Below are positions 33,255 through 44,525 of a DNA stretch of 64,000 bases, one piece after another (position 1 is the stretch's first letter; each line of letters begins with the position of its first letter). The stretch comes from Pestalotiopsis fici W106-1 (Eukaryota; Ascomycota; Sordariomycetes; Amphisphaeriales; Sporocadaceae). Below the pieces are notes generated by a model, which did not search any database, was not told where the DNA came from, and was given only the letters and a program-made list of their open reading frames with translations. The stretch covers positions 2,325,540 to 2,389,539 of the forward strand of contig NW_006917097.1 of NCBI RefSeq assembly GCF_000516985.1, given 5' to 3'. A program made the translations under genes and the position numbers.

Positions 33255-35626
33255 ATGGCCACGCCTAGTGCCGTCCCAAGGACGGCTCCCATCGCCATCG
33301 CCCCTAAGCCATCACACTTCAACCCCAGCAACAGCAGCAGCCGCCGAGGCACACCAGGACTGCATCACGACGCATATGCTGCTGGCATGAACGGCCATGA
33401 TTCTGCAGACTCGGACACACTCTCGAGTGGGAGCATGATCTGTGATTTCTGCTCTCGTCGGAGGATCAAGTGTGTCATGGGCGACGACGACGACAGTGGC
33501 GCTTGTGTCTCTTGTCAGGTCAATGGCGTCGACTGTTCCCTAAACCAGAGCCCTCAGCCTCGAAAGAGGAAGTTGGCGCGTGACTTTGCAGATGACGGTC
33601 TGCGAGGGTAAGTCTTTATCAGCTATAAACCCCCCCATAGTTGACCCCCAATCTTTTTCTAGCTTTACCTTACCCTCCCTTCCCTTTTTTTTTTTCCCTT
33701 CGTTCTCCCTCCATCCCACCTAGACTGCCGAAGCACTGGCGCGACCCATGTAAGACGGAGGAAGAGCCCTAGTTGACCCATGGCTGACACTTTATTGGCT
33801 GGTGTAGCTCGCCTGGCCGGCATGATAACAGAAGATTGCGGCAAGATACGCTGAGTATCTCTAGCACAGCAGCCAGCAACTCTTTAATTGAGGAAATGGC
33901 CAACTTTGGAGGGCCAACCATGATGAAGAGGACTTTGGGCCTCCAGAATGACCGTTTCAGCCAGTACATTGGACCGACCACCGATTTCGAGCCTTCCCTC
34001 ATCAATTTGTCACCATTCGACAACCAGGATGAGAGCCTGCTGGCTCGAGGAACGCTGCGCAAAGTAAGCGACCATGACACATTCTTGCTGCTTCCCGACA
34101 GCGCAACCGAGCGGTATGAGTACCAGATTGCGGACGCCGATGAGATTGAGAAAATCGTGGCCCCGCATGGAAAAACACTGATCGATCTCTATTTCGACAT
34201 CATACACCCGTCCTTTCCAATCATCCAAAAAGAGGTCTTTCTTGAGAAGTATGAGAGATCCTACCGGGAATTCTCTCCGCCACTATTGGCTGCCATATAT
34301 CTACTCACTATTAATTGGTGGGACCATTTAGAAGAGCTATCGGTGCACCCTCGTCCTGATGTGAAGGGGCTGGAAAGAATCATGAGAACGTCCTTGGTCG
34401 ATGCCATGTGGAGGCCAAAGCTCTCCACCATTCAAGCTGGTCTTCTGCTATCACAAAGGCCGGAAGGAGACCAGTGGGCACCAACCGCTCAGCTTGTTGC
34501 CATTGCCCAGGAGCTCGGACTTCACCTTGATTGCACACATTGGAAAATTCCATTATGGGAAAAGGGATTGAGGAAACGACTTGCCTGGGCATTATACATG
34601 CAAGACAAATGGGGTGCCTTGATCCACGGACGACCTTCGCACATCTTCCAGACAAACTGGGTGGTACAACCTATTCTGCCCGGAGACTTCCCCGACGTGG
34701 ACTACAGCGACGAGAATGCGGAGGAGAGGCTTGATCTGGAGCGCGGCCGGACGCTGTTTGTGCAGATGATACACTTGTCCCAGATTCTTGCCGAGATCCA
34801 AGATACCTTCTATACTCTCCAGGCGATGCAAAATGTGACCAACGCCGGACCACAAGGAATCCATCTCGTTCTGTCGCTTGCCAAGCCGATTCAGCTGAAA
34901 CTGAAGGAATGGTACTCATCGATTCCGGCGGTCATTCGGATGGACAATTCCATGTCGGCTATGTCGTCGGGTCGTCTCTCGAGCATCGGCCATCTACACT
35001 TGGCCTACTTTGCGACGGAGATAACGCTTCATCGTCGTATCATTCGTTCGCTCGCTGCCGACGAGTCGGCCGTAGACTTTTATTTGCTGCAGATCTGCCG
35101 CAGTGCTGCCAAGGCACGACTAATCTCGGCCATGGACTTTGTCAATAGGTTGACTCCGAACCACCTCAGGGCATTCTGGTTCTTCGCATCAAAGACGAAC
35201 TTCGCACTAATCGGCACCTTTGGCTCCCTGCTCTGGGCAACTTCACCTGGCCGGGAGGAGGCTGAATGGTACCGTCGAAGGCTTGCCGAGTATCGATGGA
35301 CGCTCAGTGTAAGCAGCAAACCTGGCGAAGGAAAGGGCCTTACGGCGTTTGCGATGGGAATGCTCGACATATCGACGGGCCTCCTCAAGAAGCTGCCCGA
35401 GAAACCGGAGCTGAGCCGCAGTGGTAGCGCCTTCGAGATGGAGTCCATGGGCCGTAGACAGAGCCTTCTCTCGATGAGCATGAGCTCCATGCCCATGGAA
35501 TTCCAAAGCGGGATGCACAGCGCCGATGTTAGCGGAGCCGTGAGCCCCGGAAGCCAGAGTGACAGCAGCGACGAAATGTACGACAATTTTGCGCCCACGG
35601 GTGGAATGGCCTCAGGTCGGTATTGA
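33255..35626 (+). CDS. Zn2Cys6 transcription factor, TamA/Dal81-like
   Basis: Two exons, 33255-33607 and 33808-35626, give 723 residues. The intron is 33608-33807 (GTAAGT...TAG, 200 nt) and the carried bases restore Gly. The binuclear zinc cluster is at 63-94 (Cys 63, 66, 73, 84, 87, 94; spacing 2-6-10-2-6), followed by a basic SPQPRKRKL. The middle region (YFDIIHPSFPIIQKEVFLEKY, then FSPPLLAAIYLL, and LRKRLAWALYMQDKWGAL with the GRP motif) is the fungal-specific transcription factor domain. The pairing of this zinc cluster with this middle region reminds me of TamA/Dal81, co-regulators of nitrogen-catabolic genes; that assignment is tentative. The C-terminus is Ser/Met-rich and disordered. 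The upstream region is unusually long. Confidence 0.85.
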
Positions 35627-36739
35627 TCAAAGAAGATCCAAAAAAGAATATCCGATTCCAGCGAGAGTGCTCCACTAGCTGGATATTATATCCCAAGGAA
35701 AGGCTCCGGCGTCAGTAAAAGTTTCAACCTTGTATGAACTATGTTTGCATGGCACACCCTCTAGCAACAAGGGAGCTTGGGGGGATATGGACTTGGCTAT
35801 ATTACGCCATAGCCCCTGGACTCTTTACAATTCTATGGCGAGATTTGGCGTGCTTTGTCACCATTTAAGCCTACGCCCAGTCACCCACGCCTCACGTCAG
35901 ACGAGGCGACATACTTGGGCCTTTGGTCTTTCTTTTTTTTTTCCCCGTCTTGTTTTGTTGGCCACTTGATTTTTTTCATCCTCCTACTCGTTGCTTTTCG
36001 ATTTGTCACGAATACCCCCCAAATGTCCTTTTTTTAGATAGTACATAACAGGCTGTCTGGGCTTTACGAAGATAACGAATCCATTCGAGTCTTTTTCCTG
36101 TTGATACAGACTCGCCATGAAAAGAACCTTGCTCCTCATGTTCGTGTCGGCTCGTCTTGGCGGGGAATAACTTGATGATGGTTGTATGCACACATCCGCA
36201 TGAGGTTACACAAAAAAAGAGAAGGGGAACCGGTCTTGGGATTATCGCTGTCTTTAATGCATCATGATGAAGGGAAGAGGATCTGGTTGGCTGGTAGAGG
36301 ATTTGAGAGAAAGAGCGAGAGAGATATGGTAGACTGTGTTACGAGACAAGCATAGGAAGGAATTTTAACATTGGCTTTTTGCATGAATTGCCATTTTATT
36401 GCAGACATTTGTTGCTCATGATGTGATATACTCTGATACAAAGCCGTCCATTCGATCTCTCACTCTGCGGCCCAGCACTTTCACGCAGGAGAATGACGAC
36501 GGGATTTGACGGCTCGGCCAATTTTGCTAGGCAGTTAGTGCATCTTATACTTACAAAGTCAACACTGGAATCAAGAGGTTCGATAGTATTCTTGCCCAAT
36601 GCGTGAATGCAAAAGCCAGTCTTGCAAGTCTTGATCATCTTGGATGGATTGATTTGGAAGTATACTATCTGTACATTGTGGTACACACTGTTGCAACATT
36701 TGCCGTGAGCATCATGCCGTCATGTCCGCAAACAGACTC
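35627..36739. other. convergent 3' intergenic region
   Basis: This 1.1-kb spacer separates two converging genes. It has several T-rich runs (for example near 35932-35945) and no supportable reading frame. Confidence 0.5.
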
Positions 36740-38026
36740 CTACCTCCACCTGCTTCCGCTGCCCGATTCCCCCTTTCTCTCGGCCTCGAGCATGGCGTCA
36801 AAGTCTTTCTGGGCCTGGCTCTTCTCGTCTGTTTCCGAGTAAGAATAGTTGTCACTTGAACCGCCCCTTTCTCGGCCCCTGTCGGGCGTTGAAGCCTCTT
36901 GCTGCACTTTGCTCCATGCGGTCTCTTGACCGGACCGATCTCCTCTGCTGAAAGGTGAAGTAGCAGACTTGGCTTGCCGTCTGATTTGGTCCCAGGAGGA
37001 AACGCCGGGGGCAGACTGTTGCGCGGCCGAACCTGCCTGTTCAGCACGACGAGCGGCCAGTGAAACTGGAGACGCATCATCGTCGAAGAGTTCCGAGTCT
37101 CCCCATGAGCTTGACTGGCTGCTCTGCGACGGTGCTGGTGCCTGCTGACGCTCAGTAGAGGCCCAGTCTACTGGGCTTTGCGCATCTCCTTGTCCCGAAG
37201 AGGCAGTTGCTGGTGTCTGACTTTGACGGGGAAATCGTCTCATCTCTTCAGGTGATGGGGGCGGCAGACCAACTCGACGGTAGGTCTCGTCTCTTTGGTC
37301 AGATTCAGATTGTCCCACATGCGCCTGACTTTGGTCGTGCGCTTGCTGTGCTCTTCGCCCTCTCGGGCTGTTTGGGCTAATTCGGTGCAGTATGGCATCT
37401 TGTACGCGGGCCAGTCTTGTATCCTTGACTACATCGGCGGCTATGCTCATCTTCATGATGGAAGAGTAGAAGATCGTTGTGGCGAACTTGAACAGCGGAT
37501 AGTATGCCAACCATCTGGCCGCATGCCATACCAGTATCGCAGATGATCCCCTCAAAATCGTCCACCGCGTTGTCGGAAAGGCCTGTGGGTGAAACCACGC
37601 CCGACCAACAGGCTTGAAAAATGGAAACTTGTAATCCGCCCTTCCGTGGTAGAAGGCGGCACCGGCAAAGAGCGCCGCCGTCGGAGCGGCCCAGGCGCCG
37701 CGCTTGAAGTTCTTGGCGCTCGTTTCTGCGATGCTGTCGATCTCGGTCTGCGTTAGGCGCATGTTGGCCTCTGACGCGAGCCGGACGACGTTGGCGGCGA
37801 CAAAGTTGGTGCGCATCTGCATGTTCAAACCCGATAGGCCCGCCCAGCTCTGCAAGGGCTGTAATCTCTCAAAGTGAATGGTGGCACCCTCCTCGAAAAA
37901 TTTGTTCTCCAATGCAACCTGTTTGCGCGGATTGGCAAAGGGCCACGGAACGCGTGGCGAGGCGTCCTCGGGAACCTCTTTGAGGAGGTCCCCCAGCATG
38001 GCGCCAGTACGTGTACCAGATTGCAT
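36740..38026 (-). CDS. predicted membrane protein, function unknown
   Basis: A single exon of 428 residues starts at ATG 38026. The N-terminal half (1-~215) has an amphipathic region and two or three moderately hydrophobic stretches (AAPTAALFAGAAFYHG, WTILRGSSAILVWHAARW, and YYPLFKFATTIFYSS). The C-terminal half is disordered, rich in Gln, Ser, Arg and Pro, and ends with an acidic/basic segment (KDFDAMLEAERKGES). I do not recognise a characterised family. The look is of a conserved fungal organelle-membrane protein with a soluble tail. It is transcribed divergently from DNA2 across 658 bp. Confidence 0.7.
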   Translation of the reverse strand: MQSGTRTGAMLGDLLKEVPEDASPRVPWPFANPRKQVALENKFFEEGATIHFERLQPLQSWAGLSGLNMQMRTNFVAANVVRLASEANMRLTQTEIDSIAETSAKNFKRGAWAAPTAALFAGAAFYHGRADYKFPFFKPVGRAWFHPQAFPTTRWTILRGSSAILVWHAARWLAYYPLFKFATTIFYSSIMKMSIAADVVKDTRLARVQDAILHRISPNSPRGRRAQQAHDQSQAHVGQSESDQRDETYRRVGLPPPSPEEMRRFPRQSQTPATASSGQGDAQSPVDWASTERQQAPAPSQSSQSSSWGDSELFDDDASPVSLAARRAEQAGSAAQQSAPGVSSWDQIRRQAKSATSPFSRGDRSGQETAWSKVQQEASTPDRGRERGGSSDNYSYSETDEKSQAQKDFDAMLEAERKGESGSGSRWR

Positions 38027-38684
38027 GGCCGCTTTTCAGAAGAAAACTTGACCGAGAGAAAATTTAAAGTCAGATCAGTCTTGGGACCATGACCTCCAAT
38101 GGCGCTATAGAGTTGCGCACATGAATCGTGCTGTCAATGGATTGTTGTCCGATATTTGAGCTTCTCGGATGGAATGGGAATCATGGATGATGACGATATT
38201 GGTTGAATTGGTGTTTCGTCCAAGGGTCATGGTCCAAGCTCCCTGCCTTCGTGCCGAGTGCTTGGGTTTCCGTTCATGGCGGGGGTCCTCTTAAAGTGGC
38301 CAAGAGCTAACCCCCGCGACCAAAATTTATAGCGGGTCCAGAGCTTGCATTGTTAGCACTTGAGACGCTGGCTGGGCAACTAGGTGCTACAAACGGAACG
38401 CGGGTCAGCGCGTCCTGGTACTATTCAACAAGACGCGTCTCACTTCGCGCCCCTCGATGGATGCATGCATTACCCATGGGAATATTTCCATGTCTCCATC
38501 TTGCTAATACACTCATTACGACACGCTACCAACATATTCAAGGCTTCAGTGTCTGGAGTCATCAGGCTCTGCATTGACCGATTAATTTTTTGGTTCGTCC
38601 TTGGAACGTTGTTGGATCCGCAGCATTAGAGACCTCGACACCTACCACGGGCTATGGAACGCATATCGTGGTCACGATAACAAG
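38027..38684. other. divergent promoter between membrane protein and DNA2
   Basis: This 658-bp spacer lies between opposite start codons. It contains a perfect MluI cell-cycle box (see 38433) and related cgcg words near 38398 and 38408. The DNA2 frame is open upstream to 38601 but with no ATG. Confidence 0.6.
38433..38438. promoter_or_regulatory. MCB (ACGCGT) element upstream of DNA2
   Basis: ACGCGT sits in a 10-bp palindrome (AGACGCGTCT, 38431-38440), 247 bp before the DNA2 start. MBF binds this core at G1/S replication genes in yeasts; its use here is inference. Confidence 0.45.
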
Positions 38685-41600
38685 ATGCCCCTTCAGAAGT
38701 CCTTCTCGGAGCAACAAGGTCCTCCAAGAGCCAAGCAGACGTGGAATCGCTCCAAGTCACATTCTGGGGCCCATACAACGGCACGGCTCACGACAACAAG
38801 ACCTCTACAACCAGTTTCAGAAGCCAGCAAAAACAAGCTTCACGCTTTCGAGTTCCGTGACAACGTGCCGAAAAACACCGACGGCAACGAATCGCTTCTG
38901 GATCAACAGTCGACTGATACCGATCCGCAGAAGCAGCATAATAGCCCAACTGACGACGGGCTGCCATGCAATTCGGAGAGAATAGCCATCACGCCTCGAG
39001 ATAAGCTAGTCTGGCAGGAACTAATTGGCATTCCTGAAGACAAGGAAGACCGCGAGGACGTTAGCCCGAATGAGCGCATTCTCTGGGACTCGAAACGTCG
39101 CGAAGGAGTGCCCGAAATATCACCTGTAATCATCCGAAGAAGGGGTAAGAAGCGTGCGCGTAGCTCATCTCCCACGTCGTCCCCCTCGAGCCACACGAAC
39201 CTGGCCACGCCTGCTGTCAATGTCAAGCGCTTGACACAAGCCCTCAAGTCTGGAAGTGCTGATCCCGCCACGGAGCTCTGGGACCGATTCGCCCTGAGTG
39301 GCTCAACAAATAGACCTGCTCAGGGAGCTGCCAATCCTGCTCTCGCCCAGATTATGGTCTCTTCCTCACCGCAGACGAACAAGATACGAACAAACGGTCT
39401 CCTTCAGCCAGGCTCTCCCTCTGGAAGCAGTCTGCGCCGCGCAATAAGTTGTGGTACGAATTGGCCGAAGCGTCGTAGGACGGACCGTGGCGAAAGCACC
39501 GTGCAGCCCACCACCATGATGGACGAGAGCCCGACCCAGAGTACCAAGGCGTCCATGGTCAATGCACTGCTGAGGAGTGTTGATGGTGAGATCAACCGCT
39601 CAAAGGCTTTGCAGGCCCGACATGACGCTCTAAAGTCCCCATCGCCAAAAAAGAAGCAGCAAGGACCAATGTCAAATGGATCACCAAAACGGAGGGTCCC
39701 ACCGCCGCCACTCTTTGAATCGCTTGAAAAGACGACATCGACTGGATCTCGAGGAGAGGAACACACCGCTTCAAAGGAGGATTCGTCCGATTATGGTGAT
39801 GACGACTTTGATTTCGATGAGGACACACTCATGGTGCTGGATGGCGGTACCGTGACCACGACCCAAGACGAGACATTTACGGCTATTCCACCTCAAATTA
39901 AGCCATCAACACAATCGGATGATGGTGATGACGAGTTTGGGGACATGGATGACGACGTATTCGCGGCAGCAGAAAATATAATAGCTGGTATAGACTCGCA
40001 TCAGTCTTCACAAGCCACGCCACGACAATTGGCAGAACACTCGGTGGTTGCTGAAGCTGTAATGAAGATGAAAAATGGGGAAGCGGAAGAAGATTTGTAC
40101 GATGATGATTTTGGAGACGACTTTGATTTTGAGGCGGCCGAGGTCTCTGCAACTCAGGCAGTTCAACAGCAGAGTAGCCTTGGCACATCGGCACCACCTG
40201 TATGTAAGTGATGTCGCCCAATTCTCAGGAATTGAGCTGAAATCAGGTGCTCTAGGCGACACATAAGCCTAAGGCAATCCAGCGATACCTGGTCACCAAG
40301 GTTGTTGAAACCGAGTTCATGGACGAGAACAGCAGGTTAGGTGTGGAAAAGGTGAGTGTTGCCCAAAAGCATGTGGTTCTAGGGTTTTACTCACATGTCT
40401 CTCAGATCCTCTTTGTTCAGGTTGACCGAAGCAACGTGATGAAGACTATACACCTGCGTGGTGACTGGGTCGATACATCCGTGCATGACAAAGCATTTGT
40501 ACACGTCATTGGAGAGTTCCAAAATGGTGGGCAATGCATCATTGACAATAACCAAAATATCCTCATCCTACACCCCGATCAGCTTATATCTGCTACTGTT
40601 GTGGCAGATAGTTTCACATGTATGCGTCGAGCCGTGCTTCAGGATCGCGTGAAGGCGACTAGCGAAGCTACCGCGCCCCTGGTGTATGGAACGTTGCTAC
40701 ACGAGATATTTCAGGAGGCGATGATGGCCAATGAGTGGAACACTAAATTTTTGGACTCACTTATCACAACGATCACCGAGAAACATGTGGAAGATCTGTA
40801 CAAAATCAAGGTATCAATGAGCGACGCTCGCGAGCATCTTCGCTCAAAGATGATTGAGTTGCAGCATTGGGCCGCCGCATTTGTTTCTGGCGAGCCAAAA
40901 GTATGTCTGAGATCTTCCAACGATGTTACAGATGACTAATCACGAGGATTGACAGGCTGATGCAGTCATTCAAGGGCGCAATGGAGACAAAGGCATCATG
41001 TGCGTGAGCAAGCTGCTCGACGTGGAAGAGCACGTATGGTCGCCAATGTACGGTCTCAAGGGCAATATCGATGCGACTGTACAGGTCACCATGAAAGATG
41101 GCCCAAAGACGAGAACATTGACCGTGCCCTTTGAGGTGAAGACTGGCAAGAATGCCACCAGCAATCATCAAGCCCAGACATCTCTGTACAACTTACTACT
41201 GGCTGACCGTTACGACATCGAGATCGCCTATGGTATTTTGTACTACATGGAGAACTCGAGCACAATTCGAATACCAACGATTCGTCATGAACTACGTCAC
41301 ATGATCATGCAGCGCAACGAATTGGCCTGTCATGTCCGAGAACGCAGCGTACAACTGCCGCCAATGAAGCGCAATGCCAATACTTGCGGAAAATGCTATG
41401 CCAAGGCTTCCTGCTTCATCTACCACAAGCTCGCAGATGATGGTGATGGAGAAACAAGCGGTATGAAGACCAAATTCGATGAGGTTGTCAAGCATTTATC
41501 GCCCATCCATCAAGAGTTTTTCCTGAAGTGGGAAAACCTATTGACAAAAGAAGAGAAGGAGAGCCAGAAGCTACGGCGAGAACTATGGACCATGTTGAGT

Positions 41601-43751
41601 TCGGAACGTGAAAAAGTCGGCCGATGCTTCGCAAACGTGATGATTGAGGAGGGATCTGCTGCAGAGCAAAAAGACAGTCCGAAGATCAACCGCTACACTT
41701 ACAGTTTCATCAAGGATACTCCTGCAGCAGGCTTTTCCTTCATGGATTCGCAGCTTGCGGTTGGCGAGCCCATAGTGGTCTCCGACGAACAAGGCCACTT
41801 TGCTTTAGCATTGGGTTACGTAACTGCAGTAAGGAAGGAGAAAATCAGTGTCGCAGTGGATCGCAGACTACACAATGCCCGCATCCGCCAGCCTGGGTTC
41901 GATGAAGCAGATAACCAGGTCTTTGCTAGCATCATGGAAGTTGTGCCTGAAGGAGCAACACCAGCGCTGTCCCAGGGAAAAATCAAGAAATCTCCAATTC
42001 GCTACAGGCTCGACAAGGACGAATTCAGTAATGGCATGGCTACTGTGCGCAACAATCTGGTCCAGATCATGACCAATGATATCTTTGGGTCGCGAGAGAT
42101 CCGTCGACTCGTAGTCGATCTTGCAGCGCCAACATTCAAGGCAATGTCGACTCAATATACGATCAAAGACCAAGGCAGCCTCAACGTTGATCAGCAGAGA
42201 GCCATTCACAAGGTCATGAGCGCCAAAGACTATGCTCTTGTGCTTGGCATGCCTGGCACTGGCAAGACAACTACAATCGCACATATCATTAGGGCACTAG
42301 TCTCCCAGGGCAAGAGTGTCTTGTTGACATCTTATACACATTCTGCCGTTGACAATATCTTGCTGAAGTTGCAGAAGGATAAGATTCCGATACTGCGATT
42401 AGGTGCCCCTGCCAAGGTCCATCCCGCAGTGCAGGACTTTGCTGTACTGGCGGCTCAGCGGAAGGACACTTTTGATGAGATTCAAGACGCCTGGCACAAT
42501 ACTCCGATCGTGGCGACAACCTGTCTTGGAGTCAACCATCCTGTCTTCAACGAGCGGACCTTTGATTACTGTATCGTGGATGAAGCCTCCCAAATCACCT
42601 TGCCGATTTGCCTCGGGCCTATTCGACTTGCAAAGACGTTTGTCCTCGTCGGCGATCACAATCAACTCCCGCCACTGGTACAGAATGAGGAGGCCAGGGT
42701 CGGGGGTTTGGACATCAGTCTGTTCAAGCTTCTTTCAGATACCCATCCTGACTCGGTCGTAAACCTTGAGCACCAATACCGCATGTGCGAAGATGTAATG
42801 ACACTGAGTAACATGTTGATCTACAATGGCCGTTTGAAGTGTGGAACCGAGGAGCTCCGTCACCGCAAACTCGACATTCCCAACATGGCTGCACTGAGCT
42901 CAAAGCACTACGATGTTGAGACACTGGCACACTCGGGGAACCCACGCTCAATTTGTGCGAACTGGACTCAGCCAACTTGCTGGTTGCGTTCTATCATTGA
43001 CGCAGAGGCCCGCGTTCGATTTATCAATACGGATCTAATTCCAGATTCGCGTGAGGAAGCCAAAGGAAACCGGATTGTAAACCCGACAGAAGCCAGCATC
43101 GTGACTCAACTTGTCGACGCACTTCTTTCGGTCGGCGTACCAGCTGCCGAAATTGGTGTCATGACGCACTATCGCAGTCAGCTTTCGCTCTTGAAGCACA
43201 ACTTACGAGCTCACGGCTCTCACATTGAGCTTCACACGGCAGACAGATTCCAAGGGCGCGATAAAGAGGTCGTCGTTCTCTCACTTGTGCGCTCAAATGA
43301 GCAGCATAGTATTGGTGACCTACTCAAAGATTGGAGAAGAATAAATGTAGCATTTACGCGTGCCAAGACAAAACTGCTGGTTGTTGGCAGCCGAGACACG
43401 TTGCGCAACTGCGGTGAGGCCGAAATGGTGAGCAGATTTGTGAAACTCATGGAGGACAAGAATTGGGTATTCGATCTACCAGCCGATGCGCTAGAGGGCC
43501 ATTGGTTTGAAGAGGGCTCAACACAGGTTACTTCTAGAGGTCATGGTCTCCGTGGCCGATCTCAATCGCGATCTCCAATGAAGAAAGCGTCGTGGAAAGC
43601 TGTAGCTGATGAGGGTTTTGGATTTGACGCAGGAAAAGAGAATATGAGGCCAGCGCCTGCGAGGGCCAAGGTCACTGAGAGAGCATTGTTGAAGAACAAA
43701 CCCCTTTTGACAGATATTTTTAATGACTTGATGGGTAGCGGGGAGTATTGA
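38685..43751 (+). CDS. DNA2: DNA replication ATP-dependent helicase/nuclease DNA2
   Basis: Four exons, 38685-40199, 40256-40351, 40406-40900 and 40956-43751, give 1633 residues. The three introns are 54-56 nt and all phase 0. DNA2 trims Okazaki-fragment flaps and resects double-strand breaks. The nuclease is RecB-like with an Fe-S cluster: Cys609, then Cys846, Cys849 and Cys855, the last three with the expected 3/6 spacing. EEHVWSP...GLKGNIDA and FEVKTGK are nuclease-core segments. The SF1 helicase follows: Walker A GMPGTGKT (1133-1140), DEAS (1244-1247), GDHNQLPPL, HTADRFQGRDKEVVVLS and INVAFTRAK. The first ~500 residues are disordered, with Ser/Lys-rich parts and three acidic Asp/Phe clusters. 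The start at 38685 (MPLQKSFSEQQ) is the first ATG and resembles fungal DNA2 N-termini. No key residue is missing. Confidence 0.95.
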
Positions 43752-44525
43752 TTTGGGTATTGGTCTTCATCAGGGTACATGGCTTTTGGCTTCAAGCAAG
43801 GCTGAAAACTGACAAAGGATCCGGGCAGTTGGCGATGTGCCTCATGTTTAGGAGTTTGCATTGTATACTATCATATAGCTTGGTCTAAGCGAGCGGCTTC
43901 CATTGAAGCTCTAGAACAACTGGAGCAGGACACTCGCATAACTAGTACGTCAGCACGAGCAATGAAACCTGCTCACAGTTTGTCACAACCTGCGATTTCG
44001 CCTCAAAGATGTTTGCGGTGGGACCGTGATTATGTGATGCTTCGGCCTTGCCATAGATGATCATTATGAGCCAAGGAACTACTATAGGGGACCAAGGCCG
44101 AACCAAGGCCGGCAGCATAGTCGAAATAGGCTCCAACTGACTCGAAGCAACTCCGCAATCTCCTCGAAAGAGATAAGCATAGTCTCCGCACTGGCCGACC
44201 ACCCCTGGATTATGAGGGAAAACGATTGGACTCTCCACATTTATAGCCCCTCGTCTTGCACCTAAATCATCAAGGTACTCCGGGCTGGGTCCCCCACATG
44301 TCGGCGTGGTTTTTCCCTTAGTACTACCTTAGTGAGCAGGGCTGTCCGTCTGCCGAAGGGCTCGCCTGGGGTTAGACAGCATCGCAGTGCCACCACGGGA
44401 CTCGCTTTCCTGCTGGTGATGAGGTCATTCTGCCGCATACCGGCCGTTTTGACCTGTCTTCCTTGAACGGCTCTCGACCCAGGATCTTGTGGTAATTTCC
44501 CTGGGACGATTGTAACTCTCCACAG
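43752..44525. other. intergenic promoter region of the lactonohydrolase
   Basis: This 774-bp stretch holds the DNA2 3' end and the lactonohydrolase promoter. No coding evidence or convincing element was found. Confidence 0.5.
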
